NCBI RefSeq assembly: GCF_023213175.1
Contig: NZ_CP093312.1
Location: 1,240,001 to 1,304,000 of the forward strand
Reading direction: 5' to 3'
Source: Sulfurovum sp. XGS-02
GTDB lineage: Bacteria; Campylobacterota; Campylobacteria; Campylobacterales; Sulfurovaceae
Length of the DNA: 64,000 nt
A model generated the notes under the pieces. The model was not told the DNA's origin. It saw only the letters and a list, made by a program, of their open reading frames with translations, and did no database searches. Shown in pieces: positions 34,268-42,811 of this stretch (positions within the stretch are counted from its first letter, which is position 1; each line of letters opens with the position of its first letter). A program made the translations under genes and the position numbers.

Positions 34268-35746
34268 TCAAGATGCATCTTGTGTAATCTGATGTAGTTT
34301 TTCCCAAATACGGACCATTGCTAAAGTATCTAAATGGCAATAAGCAAGTAAATCTGTTTTTATCTGATCTGTCTTTGTTTTATCTTTTAGTAAATGAAGG
34401 TTAGCAAAAGTGTCCATTGCCATTCCACCATTTTGTATATTCAACTTTTTATAATTAAGTTCATCATCATTTGGGAACATAGCAGGTAATACGGATTTAA
34501 TGGAGAAGCTTCCATTAAAATCAGGATGGTAATACCCTTTTTCTCTAAAAGGTACTATAAGGTCAACAAACCTTTCATTCAGTGCCAAAAGTTCTTTCTC
34601 TCTATTTTCATTGAACTTTGCTAGCTCTTTGATTCTACTCATTTCGAAAGCTTGATTATATGCAACGATACTTCCTGTGGATGTAACATCATTTAACATC
34701 TGTTCTATCAATGTGTCTCGAGGATCACTGTTTTCATCACCTAAGAACTCTTTATGTTCCATCGTTCCATCCTCATGGAGTATATGCAGAGAATATTGAA
34801 ACGGTATTTGCATATAGGGACGTTGATTGTCAAATCTTGGAATAGCATTTTGGAATGTTTCAAAGTCAAAAAAGTTTATAGGATACTCGATTGTCTTTAA
34901 AAAGTTATTGATGATATTTTTATCTATATAAGGTTCTTTTGTTTTTGCTGTTTCAACTTGTAATCTTTGTGTATTATTAAGTTTAAAATCATCTGGTATG
35001 TCAGTATAAGTCAACAGTCCTTGATTATACATCTCAAATTTCTTTGCTCCATTCATCCAATAAAGATTAAAAACTGATGGTGTTGGTATATGTTTCCAGC
35101 AATGTCCTTTAAAATCACAACTATATGGGTTATCACAATGTCCACCGATGTCAATATTAGGCATTTCACCTTTTATTACATCTTCCATACGATTCAGAGT
35201 TTCTTTTATCATATTTTGTTTCTCTTTTACTTGTTCTGTCATATCTTCTATTGAAAATAGTTCTGTGACATCAAGTTCTCCCTTTCGCACATATTGGTTA
35301 TTAATATGAACGATGAAAGCACGATTCAAATTTATTGTATTACTTAATGCATACCATTGTATAGCTGCATCATCAATATGAACATCTTTTACTTCAGTAG
35401 AAGCCTTCACTTCATAGATATCCCAAGCATTACCATTTTTCACAAGTATATCTGCCATAGCAAAGATACCATTCTCGCTAAATGTTGCCTCATAGATTAC
35501 CTCAGTACCATTGGCTATAAGCTTTTTGGTTTTACTTACCATGCCATTGAAATTACTGGTATCGAACTCTATTTCAACACCTTTAGGAAAGAGTTCTTTT
35601 GCTAATTCACCTACGCTGTAACCTGTATTAAAAAGTGACTCTTGTGCTTCATCTGGTATATCTCTAAGTTCTGGTCTATTTTTATAGAGCCAGAGAGATT
35701 TTTGACATTGTAAGCCTCTTATGTATTGAGATTTAGATATGGTCAT
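34268..35746 (-). CDS. Cas4-like PD-(D/E)XK plus DUF2779 (DEDD-type) nuclease
   Basis: 492 aa from ATG 35746 (AGGAG 6 nt upstream); an in-frame extension to 35827 has no ribosome site and overlaps the previous gene. The N-terminus MTISKSQYIRGLQCQKSLWL, the WDIYEVKAS core (E-x-K) and the Cys cluster C-x5-C-x5-C before HIPTPSVF, with the N-terminal Cys, give a Cas4/RecB-like Fe-S nuclease of the TM0106 type. Residues about 300-460 form DUF2779 with NFFDFETFQ and VAYNQAFE, an RNase H-like exonuclease pattern. No CRISPR array or other cas gene is nearby. Confidence 0.75.
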   Translation of the reverse strand: MTISKSQYIRGLQCQKSLWLYKNRPELRDIPDEAQESLFNTGYSVGELAKELFPKGVEIEFDTSNFNGMVSKTKKLIANGTEVIYEATFSENGIFAMADILVKNGNAWDIYEVKASTEVKDVHIDDAAIQWYALSNTINLNRAFIVHINNQYVRKGELDVTELFSIEDMTEQVKEKQNMIKETLNRMEDVIKGEMPNIDIGGHCDNPYSCDFKGHCWKHIPTPSVFNLYWMNGAKKFEMYNQGLLTYTDIPDDFKLNNTQRLQVETAKTKEPYIDKNIINNFLKTIEYPINFFDFETFQNAIPRFDNQRPYMQIPFQYSLHILHEDGTMEHKEFLGDENSDPRDTLIEQMLNDVTSTGSIVAYNQAFEMSRIKELAKFNENREKELLALNERFVDLIVPFREKGYYHPDFNGSFSIKSVLPAMFPNDDELNYKKLNIQNGGMAMDTFANLHLLKDKTKTDQIKTDLLAYCHLDTLAMVRIWEKLHQITQDAS

Positions 35747-35787
35747 TTGAAACTCCTGTTTTTTTGTATAAGGAAGTGTATTATTAT

Positions 35788-35810
35788 ATATGGACAATAA
35801 ATGTCTATAT
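35788..35810. promoter_or_regulatory. Inverted-repeat operator candidate inside the operon
   Basis: ATATGGACA-ATAAA-TGTCTATAT, 9-bp arms with one mismatch. Its core GACAATAAATGTC matches GACAATAATAGTC (minus strand of 37032-37044) at 11 of 13 bases. It lies 42 nt before the Cas4-like gene and over the previous stop codon, so it may control an internal promoter. Confidence 0.45.
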
Positions 35811-36851
35811 TTTACTTGAGTTGTCAATAAACTTTTTCAAAAAAACAGAGAACTCTTTTACTGCATCCTCAAGACTATTAGGATCACTTAAATTCATAAT
35901 AGCTATTTCAGATTCTCTAGCTTTATATCTTGGTTTTTTATTTACTCTAATATTACTGTTCTCAATAGATTTCAAAATATTATTTGTGATTTCTATATTT
36001 TTATTTAAACTATCTGTTTTACTCTCTAATGTAAAATCTTTCTTGGAATATTCCATTAATCTAAGACAATGCCCTTCTTTTAACTGTTTCATTTTAACGA
36101 ATATACTGAAGTCATTAGCAAGGTGACAAGTCCACCATGTATCCCACCTTTTTCCATTCCTTGTAAATCTAATATATTCTGGTATTGGTTCATTATGTCC
36201 AAGAGTTAGATGTTTAATTTTTTCTAAAATTGCATACTGTACATATCCTTCTTTTGCATCAGTATATTCCCAGTCTTCTAATTCCTTTTTACTATTATTT
36301 TTGTAAAGTTTATTGTAAAAGTTTCTTTCTATATAATCTATATAATCTTTTAAAATTAAATTATTAATATTATGGTAATTTTTCAAAAAATCATATAACC
36401 ATAATGTGTCTAAAATAATGTAACTTGCTTTTTTTGTTTCATTCCTATCTTTTTCTGTTATATGTCCCGTTTTAAAGAATACTTTTACAGCATTATCCTT
36501 TGAAACTTTTTTTGTATATCTTAACAGTTGATCAGAATGAGGTTCTGTCCATGTTTTATCCTCTATAATAAATGGTATTGTCTCCTCATCAGTCTCAACT
36601 TCAAAATATACATCTATTTTGTGATATTGTTGTCTTAATTTTACTGACTTTATTTCCAAATCTTTTGCATTATGATTGCCAATCATATTTATCTGGTATT
36701 TTGTATACAATTCACTAATAAAGTCTTTGGATAATTCATGTAATTCCTCTTCTTCATTATCAAACCAACCGATCAGTAAACTTATAAATGCATCTTGGCT
36801 CAATTCTGATGTAGCATAATCAAAAATGTTTTGTGACATTCCTTGCGACAT
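35805..36851 (-). CDS. PD-(D/E)XK nuclease family protein
   Basis: 348 aa. The opening IFDYATSELSQDAFISLLIGWFD is the signature of a PD-(D/E)XK family common in defence islands. The active-site strand is KIDVYFEVETDEETIPFIIEDKT (Asp, then Glu-Asp-Lys). The C-terminal third is unrecognised and Lys-rich. It is the first gene of the eight-gene operon, reading away from the WYL regulator with 238 bp between them. Confidence 0.7.
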   Translation of the reverse strand: MSQGMSQNIFDYATSELSQDAFISLLIGWFDNEEEELHELSKDFISELYTKYQINMIGNHNAKDLEIKSVKLRQQYHKIDVYFEVETDEETIPFIIEDKTWTEPHSDQLLRYTKKVSKDNAVKVFFKTGHITEKDRNETKKASYIILDTLWLYDFLKNYHNINNLILKDYIDYIERNFYNKLYKNNSKKELEDWEYTDAKEGYVQYAILEKIKHLTLGHNEPIPEYIRFTRNGKRWDTWWTCHLANDFSIFVKMKQLKEGHCLRLMEYSKKDFTLESKTDSLNKNIEITNNILKSIENSNIRVNKKPRYKARESEIAIMNLSDPNSLEDAVKEFSVFLKKFIDNSSKI

Positions 36852-37089
36852 TCTATATTCCTTTTATATTAAAATTTATAACAAAATCGAATTCTAACTA
36901 TGCCAGAACTAAGCTCATCATCAGTCGTCCAAGTATATATCTTGGACTCGTTACTTGTTAGTGACTCGGTTATACACATATTCGTGGATTCTTGTATATA
37001 TCCCCCTCTAACACACATTTTATTACACTAAGACTATTATTGTCCACATTAACCAATACTATTGTAAAATAATTGTATAAAGGGAATCT
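36852..37089. promoter_or_regulatory. Divergent control region between WYL regulator and nuclease operon
   Basis: 238 bp without a gene. It holds a near-palindrome CCAAG-TATATAT-CTTGG near 36931-36947 and the 13-mer GACTATTATTGTC (37032-37044) that recurs at 35793-35805 in opposite orientation. These are plausible binding sites for the divergently encoded WYL protein. Confidence 0.5.
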
Positions 37090-37998
37090 ATGGAAAAGCT
37101 TCTTCAGCATCAAAGACACAACATTATCCTCGAACGTTTGAGCAATGGAGAGACACTATCCATTACAGATCTTGCAAAGGAATGGTCCATCGCTACCAAA
37201 ACTGTACAAAGGGACTTTGAAAAATTACAGGAAGGAAACTATGGTGTTATTCGTGCTAGTGATGGAAAGCGCTTTACACTTTCAATGCAACACACTACCT
37301 CAAAAAGTGCAGATACTGCTATAAAAATGCTTGATAGTCTTTCATCTGATATAGGTGGAGAATTTTATACTAAAGCCCAAGCTGCGCTTCATAAACTTCA
37401 GCGTTATATCGAATCACCTTTTTATACCCGAATAGATGTAGAGAATATCTCAGATAAACTTGACCTAATAGAAGATCTAGAATATGCGATTTCAACACAA
37501 AAAATGGTGACATTTAAATATAAACGATGGTACAAACCAGATGAAATTAAAACCTATGAAAATGTTAAACCATACAAGATTATCATTTTTGATGGCTTTT
37601 GGTATCTACTTACACAGTACAAAGACCATTATATAAAGTTCTATCTTAAAGAGATTATTGATTTGAAAATATTGGAAAAGACCTTTGAATATGATGATAA
37701 AGTTTTAGATAGAATGGATAAGGCACTTGATATCTGGTTTGATCCTAAAACTGAACCTTTTGATGTTACGCTCTTGCTTGATAGTGATGCTATCGTATAT
37801 TTCGAAAGAAAGCCTATCAAAGGACAGTTTCTCAAAAAAAATTCTGATGGTACAGCAGAACTAACAGTGAGTATCACTAATAAAAAGGAAATCTTTACTA
37901 TTTTAAAAAAATGGTTACCACAAATTAAAGTCATAGAACCAATGAAATTACAAGAAGAGTTTGAAAGGATATTGCAAGGCTATTTAGCGAACAATTAG
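37090..37998 (+). CDS. WYL-domain transcriptional regulator
   Basis: 302 aa. Residues 1-70 are a winged HTH (ETLSITDLAKEWSIATKTVQRDFEKL). Residues about 140-205 are the WYL domain (MVTFKYKRWYKPDEIKTYENVKPYKIII, then FWYLLTQY). A C-terminal WCX-like extension follows. WYL regulators such as CapW and BrxR repress anti-phage operons until infection. Its divergent placement makes it the likely switch of the minus-strand operon ending at 30569. Confidence 0.88.
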   Translation: MEKLLQHQRHNIILERLSNGETLSITDLAKEWSIATKTVQRDFEKLQEGNYGVIRASDGKRFTLSMQHTTSKSADTAIKMLDSLSSDIGGEFYTKAQAALHKLQRYIESPFYTRIDVENISDKLDLIEDLEYAISTQKMVTFKYKRWYKPDEIKTYENVKPYKIIIFDGFWYLLTQYKDHYIKFYLKEIIDLKILEKTFEYDDKVLDRMDKALDIWFDPKTEPFDVTLLLDSDAIVYFERKPIKGQFLKKNSDGTAELTVSITNKKEIFTILKKWLPQIKVIEPMKLQEEFERILQGYLANN

Positions 37999-38064
37999 AA
38001 ATTTTATAATCTAACATATTTCATAATAATTATACCTAATTAGATAATTTAGTCCCTCACCATT

Positions 38065-38081
38065 TTGGCAGAGTCTGCCAA
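38065..38081. repeat. 17-bp palindrome, second copy
   Basis: TTGGCAGA-G-TCTGCCAA, identical to the core of 27183-27203. It lies between the WYL gene and a membrane-protein gene. Confidence 0.6.
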
Positions 38082-38145
38082 CCTACAAATTAATATACTT
38101 ATTATTTTGATATACTAAGCAATCTTTTTGGATGAGGAGAATATT

Positions 38146-38697
38146 ATGTTTCAACCGTTAGTTGATGTTATGGAAAAATTTATTACAGATTTTAGTTGGA
38201 AGAGGATAATTATACTGCTTGGTTTTCTTTCTCTAATTTTTCTAGCATTTACCTTATATGAATTGCAGACTGCAACCAGTCAATTATCTAAATATGAAAG
38301 AACTGTGGTTTTACTTGAAAAACTTAGTTCATTAAAACAAGACAATAATTCTTCAAAAATTATCATAGATCATATTTACTCTGGCTTGGAAACTATAAAT
38401 AATCCCATTTCAAACTCTATAAACCATTCGATAAATCTCTCCAGAGAGCTTAAACAGGCTTTAATTGCATCTTTACCTTGGATTTTAATGTTTATAGCAT
38501 TTATACCAGGGGCTTTACGAGGTGATAGCAAAGCACGTAATATTGTACTTGGTACAGCCGTATTCACATGTTTAATAGGTATCGGTGGTTATAATTTACC
38601 TATGAAATGGGGGAATACTATAAATTTTATTCTTTACCCTATCCTAATAAATTTCATGCTATTTGTTTTATTAGTGTTAAAAGGAAGTAAAAAATAA
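38146..38697 (+). CDS. Hypothetical membrane protein, about four helices
   Basis: 183 aa from ATG 38146 with GAGGAG upstream. Hydrophobic segments lie at about residues 17-37, 107-124, 133-152 and 157-178, with a soluble coiled loop between helices 1 and 2. No family recognised. It stands alone between the palindrome and a tRNA-end-like fragment; a defence effector or phage-island cargo is possible. Confidence 0.55.
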   Translation: MFQPLVDVMEKFITDFSWKRIIILLGFLSLIFLAFTLYELQTATSQLSKYERTVVLLEKLSSLKQDNNSSKIIIDHIYSGLETINNPISNSINHSINLSRELKQALIASLPWILMFIAFIPGALRGDSKARNIVLGTAVFTCLIGIGGYNLPMKWGNTINFILYPILINFMLFVLLVLKGSKK

Positions 38698-38785
38698 TAC
38701 AAAAATTCTTAACATTCTAAGAAAGTTTTTTACTACTAAATCTTACATTAGATTGTTCATAGTAACTCTATTTAGGGGATTAAAG

Positions 38786-38800
38786 TGGCGGACAGTGAGG
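38786..38800 (-). other. Short tRNA acceptor-end-like fragment
   Basis: TGGCGGACAGTGAGG is identical to the first 15 bases of the att-like sequence at 27077. The T-loop part is lost. It separates the WYL module from the HelD/Septu module. Confidence 0.45.
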
Positions 38801-38887
38801 TCACTGTAATTCACTTATTATCACCTATTATTTATTATATTTTTAGGTTCTTTACATACTTTAGAACCTGATTCATTTCATACAATA

Positions 38888-41740
38888 TTACACAGCCTCC
38901 GTATAACTGCACCCCATCTTAGAGAAATTGGAACATCCATAAAAAGGTCGATTATTTTGACGCTTATTAAATCTCATTAGTAACATACCATCACATGATG
39001 GACATGCTTTCTCTGTGTGATTAGAGTTCTTCTCTGAACATAAATACATTTTTTTATTTTTATCAAACTGCATAATGCCAGAACATGAATCCTCTTTACA
39101 AAAATAGATTGGTGCTGAGTAATCACACTTTAAATTACCATAGTTAGAGCATCCCCAAAATTTACCATTCTGTCCTGTTCTAATAACCAATGTACCTACA
39201 TTACACTTTGGACATCTTTGGGGTTTAATATTGTCTTTATAATGATGCATAACATTATATTGATCTTCTTCCAGTTCTCTAGCAAACGAAGACACGTTAG
39301 TATCTGAAGCTAAGATGTGTACTTCTTCTTTTGCTCTGGTTATGGCTACGTAAAATAGTCTTCGTTCCTCTGCATAGTCAAAATCTTCTTCTTCTGCAAG
39401 AGCAAGATCTAGAATTGGATCACCTTGGATCGAAGAAGGGAACCCAAGTCTACCTGAACAGACACCTGGAATAATTGTGATGTCAGCTTCTAATCCTTTT
39501 GATCTATGTACTGTTAAAGTAGTAATATCCAAAGTTGGGTATGATGAGGAAAGACTTTTATAATTCTCTGGAAATGAATATCTATTTCGTCCTAATAAAA
39601 ATACAGAAAATGGTACTCCCTGTTTTCTGGTCTGAATATCTGAAAGTATCTGTTTTACCCTCATTAGATCTTTATCATCTCCCCACCATACATGGACTGT
39701 AGGGCTCTCTACTTGTGTAAGTGTTTTAATTTCTTTTTTGATTTGATTGGGGTTTGCTTCAATAAACTTTTGAGATACACTGGATATCTTATCATTGTAT
39801 CTAAAAGTATAATCCAATTTTACTTTTTTAGAAAAGCCGAATTCTTTTTCAAAATAATGAAAGAGAGAGATCTCACTTCCTGCAAAGCGATAAATAGATT
39901 GCCAATCATCACCAACAACAGTAAGTACAGAATCGTCTACTTGTTTGTATAAAGCTTTAATCAATCTTGCTCTGGCCGTAGATATATCTTGATACTCATC
40001 AACCAATATACATTTATAGTTAGATTTGTATCTACCATCTTCAATGTAATGTATTGCCTTACTTATCATATCATCAAAGTCTATAACACCTAAAGAATTC
40101 TTCTTTGTTTCGTATGCACCAAGAATAGGTTCAAATAAATCAAGGAAGGCATTTAAACGCTCACTGCTACCAGCCCTTGAACGAATTTTTGGCATAGTAT
40201 GATCATTGGATTTATAGTGCCCTATAAAAGTAGCAATTGTTTTTGAAAATTCACTGACCAAAGTATTTTCATTAAGAAATTTTAGTGCATCAATAATACT
40301 TCTAGAAGACATTTCAACACCCTCTTCCAGAAGCATATCCTCTAACTTATGTAGCAAACGACCCTCTTGTTGATAGTAACTATATGTTTCAAGAAGTTTT
40401 GTCTCATATTGTTTATGTATTTCTCTTTTCCATTTCATACCTTTATGATATGGCTCTTGAGGAACAAAAGGAGCGGTGTTCCCATTTTTATCTATACCGA
40501 AATGCTCTAAATAGATATCGTAATCTGGTAAGTAAAAGTCAGGCTGATATTGTCTATGTTCTACTGTCGCAGTCTCATGCTTATAGAATGGTTCATATTC
40601 ATAATTAATTCCATTAAGAAATAAGAAGTTTGCAATCTCACACTCTTCATAGCTTTTTACAGGATCTCCTCTTAGAGCTACAATCTTATTTTCTTGCATA
40701 TATTGAAGATATTCAATCTTTGTTTTAAAATTAAATTCACTTTTATATTGAGCAAAAGGATATGCAAAAAAATCTAAAAGTATCTTTTTGAACTTACTAT
40801 CTCTCTCAGATAATTCTTGTAATATTTCCTCTACAATTTTAGCTTTTTGGTTTGCGTCTTCTACCCAAGGGGCAAGACTAGGTTTTTTGCCTTCAACTAC
40901 AGCAATAACATTCTGACCAAAAGAATGAAAAGTAGAGACATCTATACCCTTTAGGTTTAATCGTTCTTCTATACGATCACTAAGCTCTTTAGCAGCAGTA
41001 TTACCAAAAGCCACTACAAGTATCTCACTTGGTAGTAAACCATACTTCTGTAATACATAACCGACTCTTCCAACCATAACGCTTGTTTTACCTGAACCTG
41101 CTCCGGCAATCACTAAATTAGACTTCTCGTTGACGACAACTGCTTCACGTTGTTTTTGAGTTAATGGATTCTTTTCTACTGTGTCAAAAAAGTTTTTATA
41201 CTTTTCCAATTCTAATTTTATAAAGGCATCATTGTATTTTTTCTGAAGAGAGGTGTCCTCTTTCAGAAGACTTAAAATATTTAAAAATGTTTTTGTATAT
41301 TGAGGATTCTCCTTTACAGGTAAAAATTTAAATTTTCCCATTTCTTTTTTTGCTAGAGAAACCAAACTATTAAATGCTCTTGTTTGAAAGTACTCTTCAC
41401 TAGAGGGCATGGATGATAGTACTTTTTTGGCTTTACTATATTGAAATGTATAATACTGTTCTGCAAATACTTCACTAAAATTAGAATAAAAGTTTTTGGC
41501 CTGTGTCTTAGAGAAACCATCGGCAGTATAAATGGGCCCATCAATTAACACCACTTCAAATTTACTCCATATTATTCCAACATCTATGTTAAATGTTTCA
41601 ATTTTATCAAGTGTTATACTGGTGGAAGATTCATTGATTCCATGCAGATGAAGTACATTCTCTTCAAAGGATATCGTACTATATTTTCCAAGACGTAAAA
41701 GTTTTCCAATTAGAGAGATATTAACAGATAATCTTTTCAT
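38888..41740 (-). CDS. HelD-like (helicase IV) UvrD-type helicase with zinc-finger tail
   Basis: 950 aa, against about 680 for E. coli HelD. The N-terminus resembles the HelD leader domain. Motifs: VIAGAGSGKTSVMVGR, VAFGNTAAKEL, ILVDEYQDIS, TVVGDDWQSIYRF, TVHRSKGLEAD and RRLFYVAITRAK. Between motifs Ia and II is an insert with QPDFYLPDYDIYLEHFG, resembling a restriction-nuclease-like fold. The tail has two or three topoisomerase-type C4 fingers (CPKCNVG, CKEDSCSG, CPSCDGM). A 3'-5' DNA translocase with a possible nuclease module, in repair or defence. Confidence 0.85.
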   Translation of the reverse strand: MKRLSVNISLIGKLLRLGKYSTISFEENVLHLHGINESSTSITLDKIETFNIDVGIIWSKFEVVLIDGPIYTADGFSKTQAKNFYSNFSEVFAEQYYTFQYSKAKKVLSSMPSSEEYFQTRAFNSLVSLAKKEMGKFKFLPVKENPQYTKTFLNILSLLKEDTSLQKKYNDAFIKLELEKYKNFFDTVEKNPLTQKQREAVVVNEKSNLVIAGAGSGKTSVMVGRVGYVLQKYGLLPSEILVVAFGNTAAKELSDRIEERLNLKGIDVSTFHSFGQNVIAVVEGKKPSLAPWVEDANQKAKIVEEILQELSERDSKFKKILLDFFAYPFAQYKSEFNFKTKIEYLQYMQENKIVALRGDPVKSYEECEIANFLFLNGINYEYEPFYKHETATVEHRQYQPDFYLPDYDIYLEHFGIDKNGNTAPFVPQEPYHKGMKWKREIHKQYETKLLETYSYYQQEGRLLHKLEDMLLEEGVEMSSRSIIDALKFLNENTLVSEFSKTIATFIGHYKSNDHTMPKIRSRAGSSERLNAFLDLFEPILGAYETKKNSLGVIDFDDMISKAIHYIEDGRYKSNYKCILVDEYQDISTARARLIKALYKQVDDSVLTVVGDDWQSIYRFAGSEISLFHYFEKEFGFSKKVKLDYTFRYNDKISSVSQKFIEANPNQIKKEIKTLTQVESPTVHVWWGDDKDLMRVKQILSDIQTRKQGVPFSVFLLGRNRYSFPENYKSLSSSYPTLDITTLTVHRSKGLEADITIIPGVCSGRLGFPSSIQGDPILDLALAEEEDFDYAEERRLFYVAITRAKEEVHILASDTNVSSFARELEEDQYNVMHHYKDNIKPQRCPKCNVGTLVIRTGQNGKFWGCSNYGNLKCDYSAPIYFCKEDSCSGIMQFDKNKKMYLCSEKNSNHTEKACPSCDGMLLMRFNKRQNNRPFYGCSNFSKMGCSYTEAV

Positions 41741-41866
41741 ATTTTACCCTTGTATTTCTATCAAATTAGGAATGATATTGTGTCTGTAATTCCTGTAAAT
41801 ATAGTATGACATTTAATAATATCTTTATTTTCTTTATCTTGATTGATACAAAGAAAACCTGATTAT

Positions 41867-42811
41867 TCATTTTTGGAAGCCAGAGTAGAGGCTTAATTCA
41901 TTTGCAATATCCTTTGTTAATTTTGCAAGTGAATGCTTTGAGTTGTCATCCTCATATAAAACCTCTCCAAAAAGATCTTGTTTAACTTTTTCAATTGGTT
42001 GTCGTGTCAAAAGCGCGATTTCTTTAATTCTGCTATCAGGATATATTCTTCTTTTTTTAATCATGTTTAAAATATATGGTTTAAAGTATTCATATCTTCC
42101 ATTTAGCTCAAAAACATCAATATACTGAGTGTAATCATCTGTAAAATCTTCTTTGAGCAAAAGATCAAAATCAATTTTATCGTTGATTTGTATAGAAGGA
42201 GGTTTCATAAAGGTCTTAAATTTAACCTGCTGATCAAATTTAAAATTTTTTGCACTTGGTGAAACTTTCACTATACCTTTTTCTTGTGTCCAAATCTCTT
42301 TGGATCCTTTTAGCTTTGAATTACAGATATAACAACTTGGAATCAAGTTATAAATACTTAAAGCAAATAAAGGATAGGTAGCTTTGTCTATCAAGTGGTC
42401 CAAAGTAAAACCATTTTTTTTCCTTTTGCTTTTTGTATTAAATACATTGATAAAATCTATATTACAAAAGTAACAAGTATGGATCTCAATATTATTTTCA
42501 AAAAATGAAGCAATTTTTGGTTGTAATTTTGAGAGTAGTGGTTTAATATTTTTGGACTTAGTCTTATCGTAGTTGAATAATTCCTTTATCTTTCTGTTAT
42601 TTTTATATTTTGAACCAGCTGACTTTTTTATTTCAATAAGCTTCTCAATGTCTCCACATATGACATCTTTTAACGGATATTTAATTTTAGATTCCCAATT
42701 ATCTTGATAATATTGTTCAAAAGTTTTACCGTTAAAACTTTTAGGTTTAGTCTGAGAAATAACATCATAATATTTCTCTAGCTGTGATATTGTATATTTT
42801 AATTGAACCAT
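41867..42811 (-). CDS. HNH endonuclease-like protein, Septu PtuB-like
   Basis: 314 aa. CYFC, then FTLDHLIDKATYP, LIPSCYICNSKLKGS: two Cys pairs and the DH/N pattern of an HNH nuclease, in the middle of the protein. It begins 1 bp after the ATPase stop, so the two are co-translated. ATPase plus HNH is the arrangement of Septu (PtuA-PtuB) and retron-linked PtuAB. This protein is longer than typical PtuB and may be a distinct branch. Confidence 0.75.
   Translation of the reverse strand: MVQLKYTISQLEKYYDVISQTKPKSFNGKTFEQYYQDNWESKIKYPLKDVICGDIEKLIEIKKSAGSKYKNNRKIKELFNYDKTKSKNIKPLLSKLQPKIASFFENNIEIHTCYFCNIDFINVFNTKSKRKKNGFTLDHLIDKATYPLFALSIYNLIPSCYICNSKLKGSKEIWTQEKGIVKVSPSAKNFKFDQQVKFKTFMKPPSIQINDKIDFDLLLKEDFTDDYTQYIDVFELNGRYEYFKPYILNMIKKRRIYPDSRIKEIALLTRQPIEKVKQDLFGEVLYEDDNSKHSLAKLTKDIANELSLYSGFQK

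Noticed and set aside
34268-35746. CRISPR-Cas adaptation gene cas4
   Set aside because: The DUF2779 fusion is typical of TM0106-type nucleases, and there is no repeat array or other cas gene in the window.
38845-38869. AGGTTCT/AGAACCT hairpin as terminator of the helicase gene
   Set aside because: Only 7 bp and no T run on the minus strand; too weak to claim.
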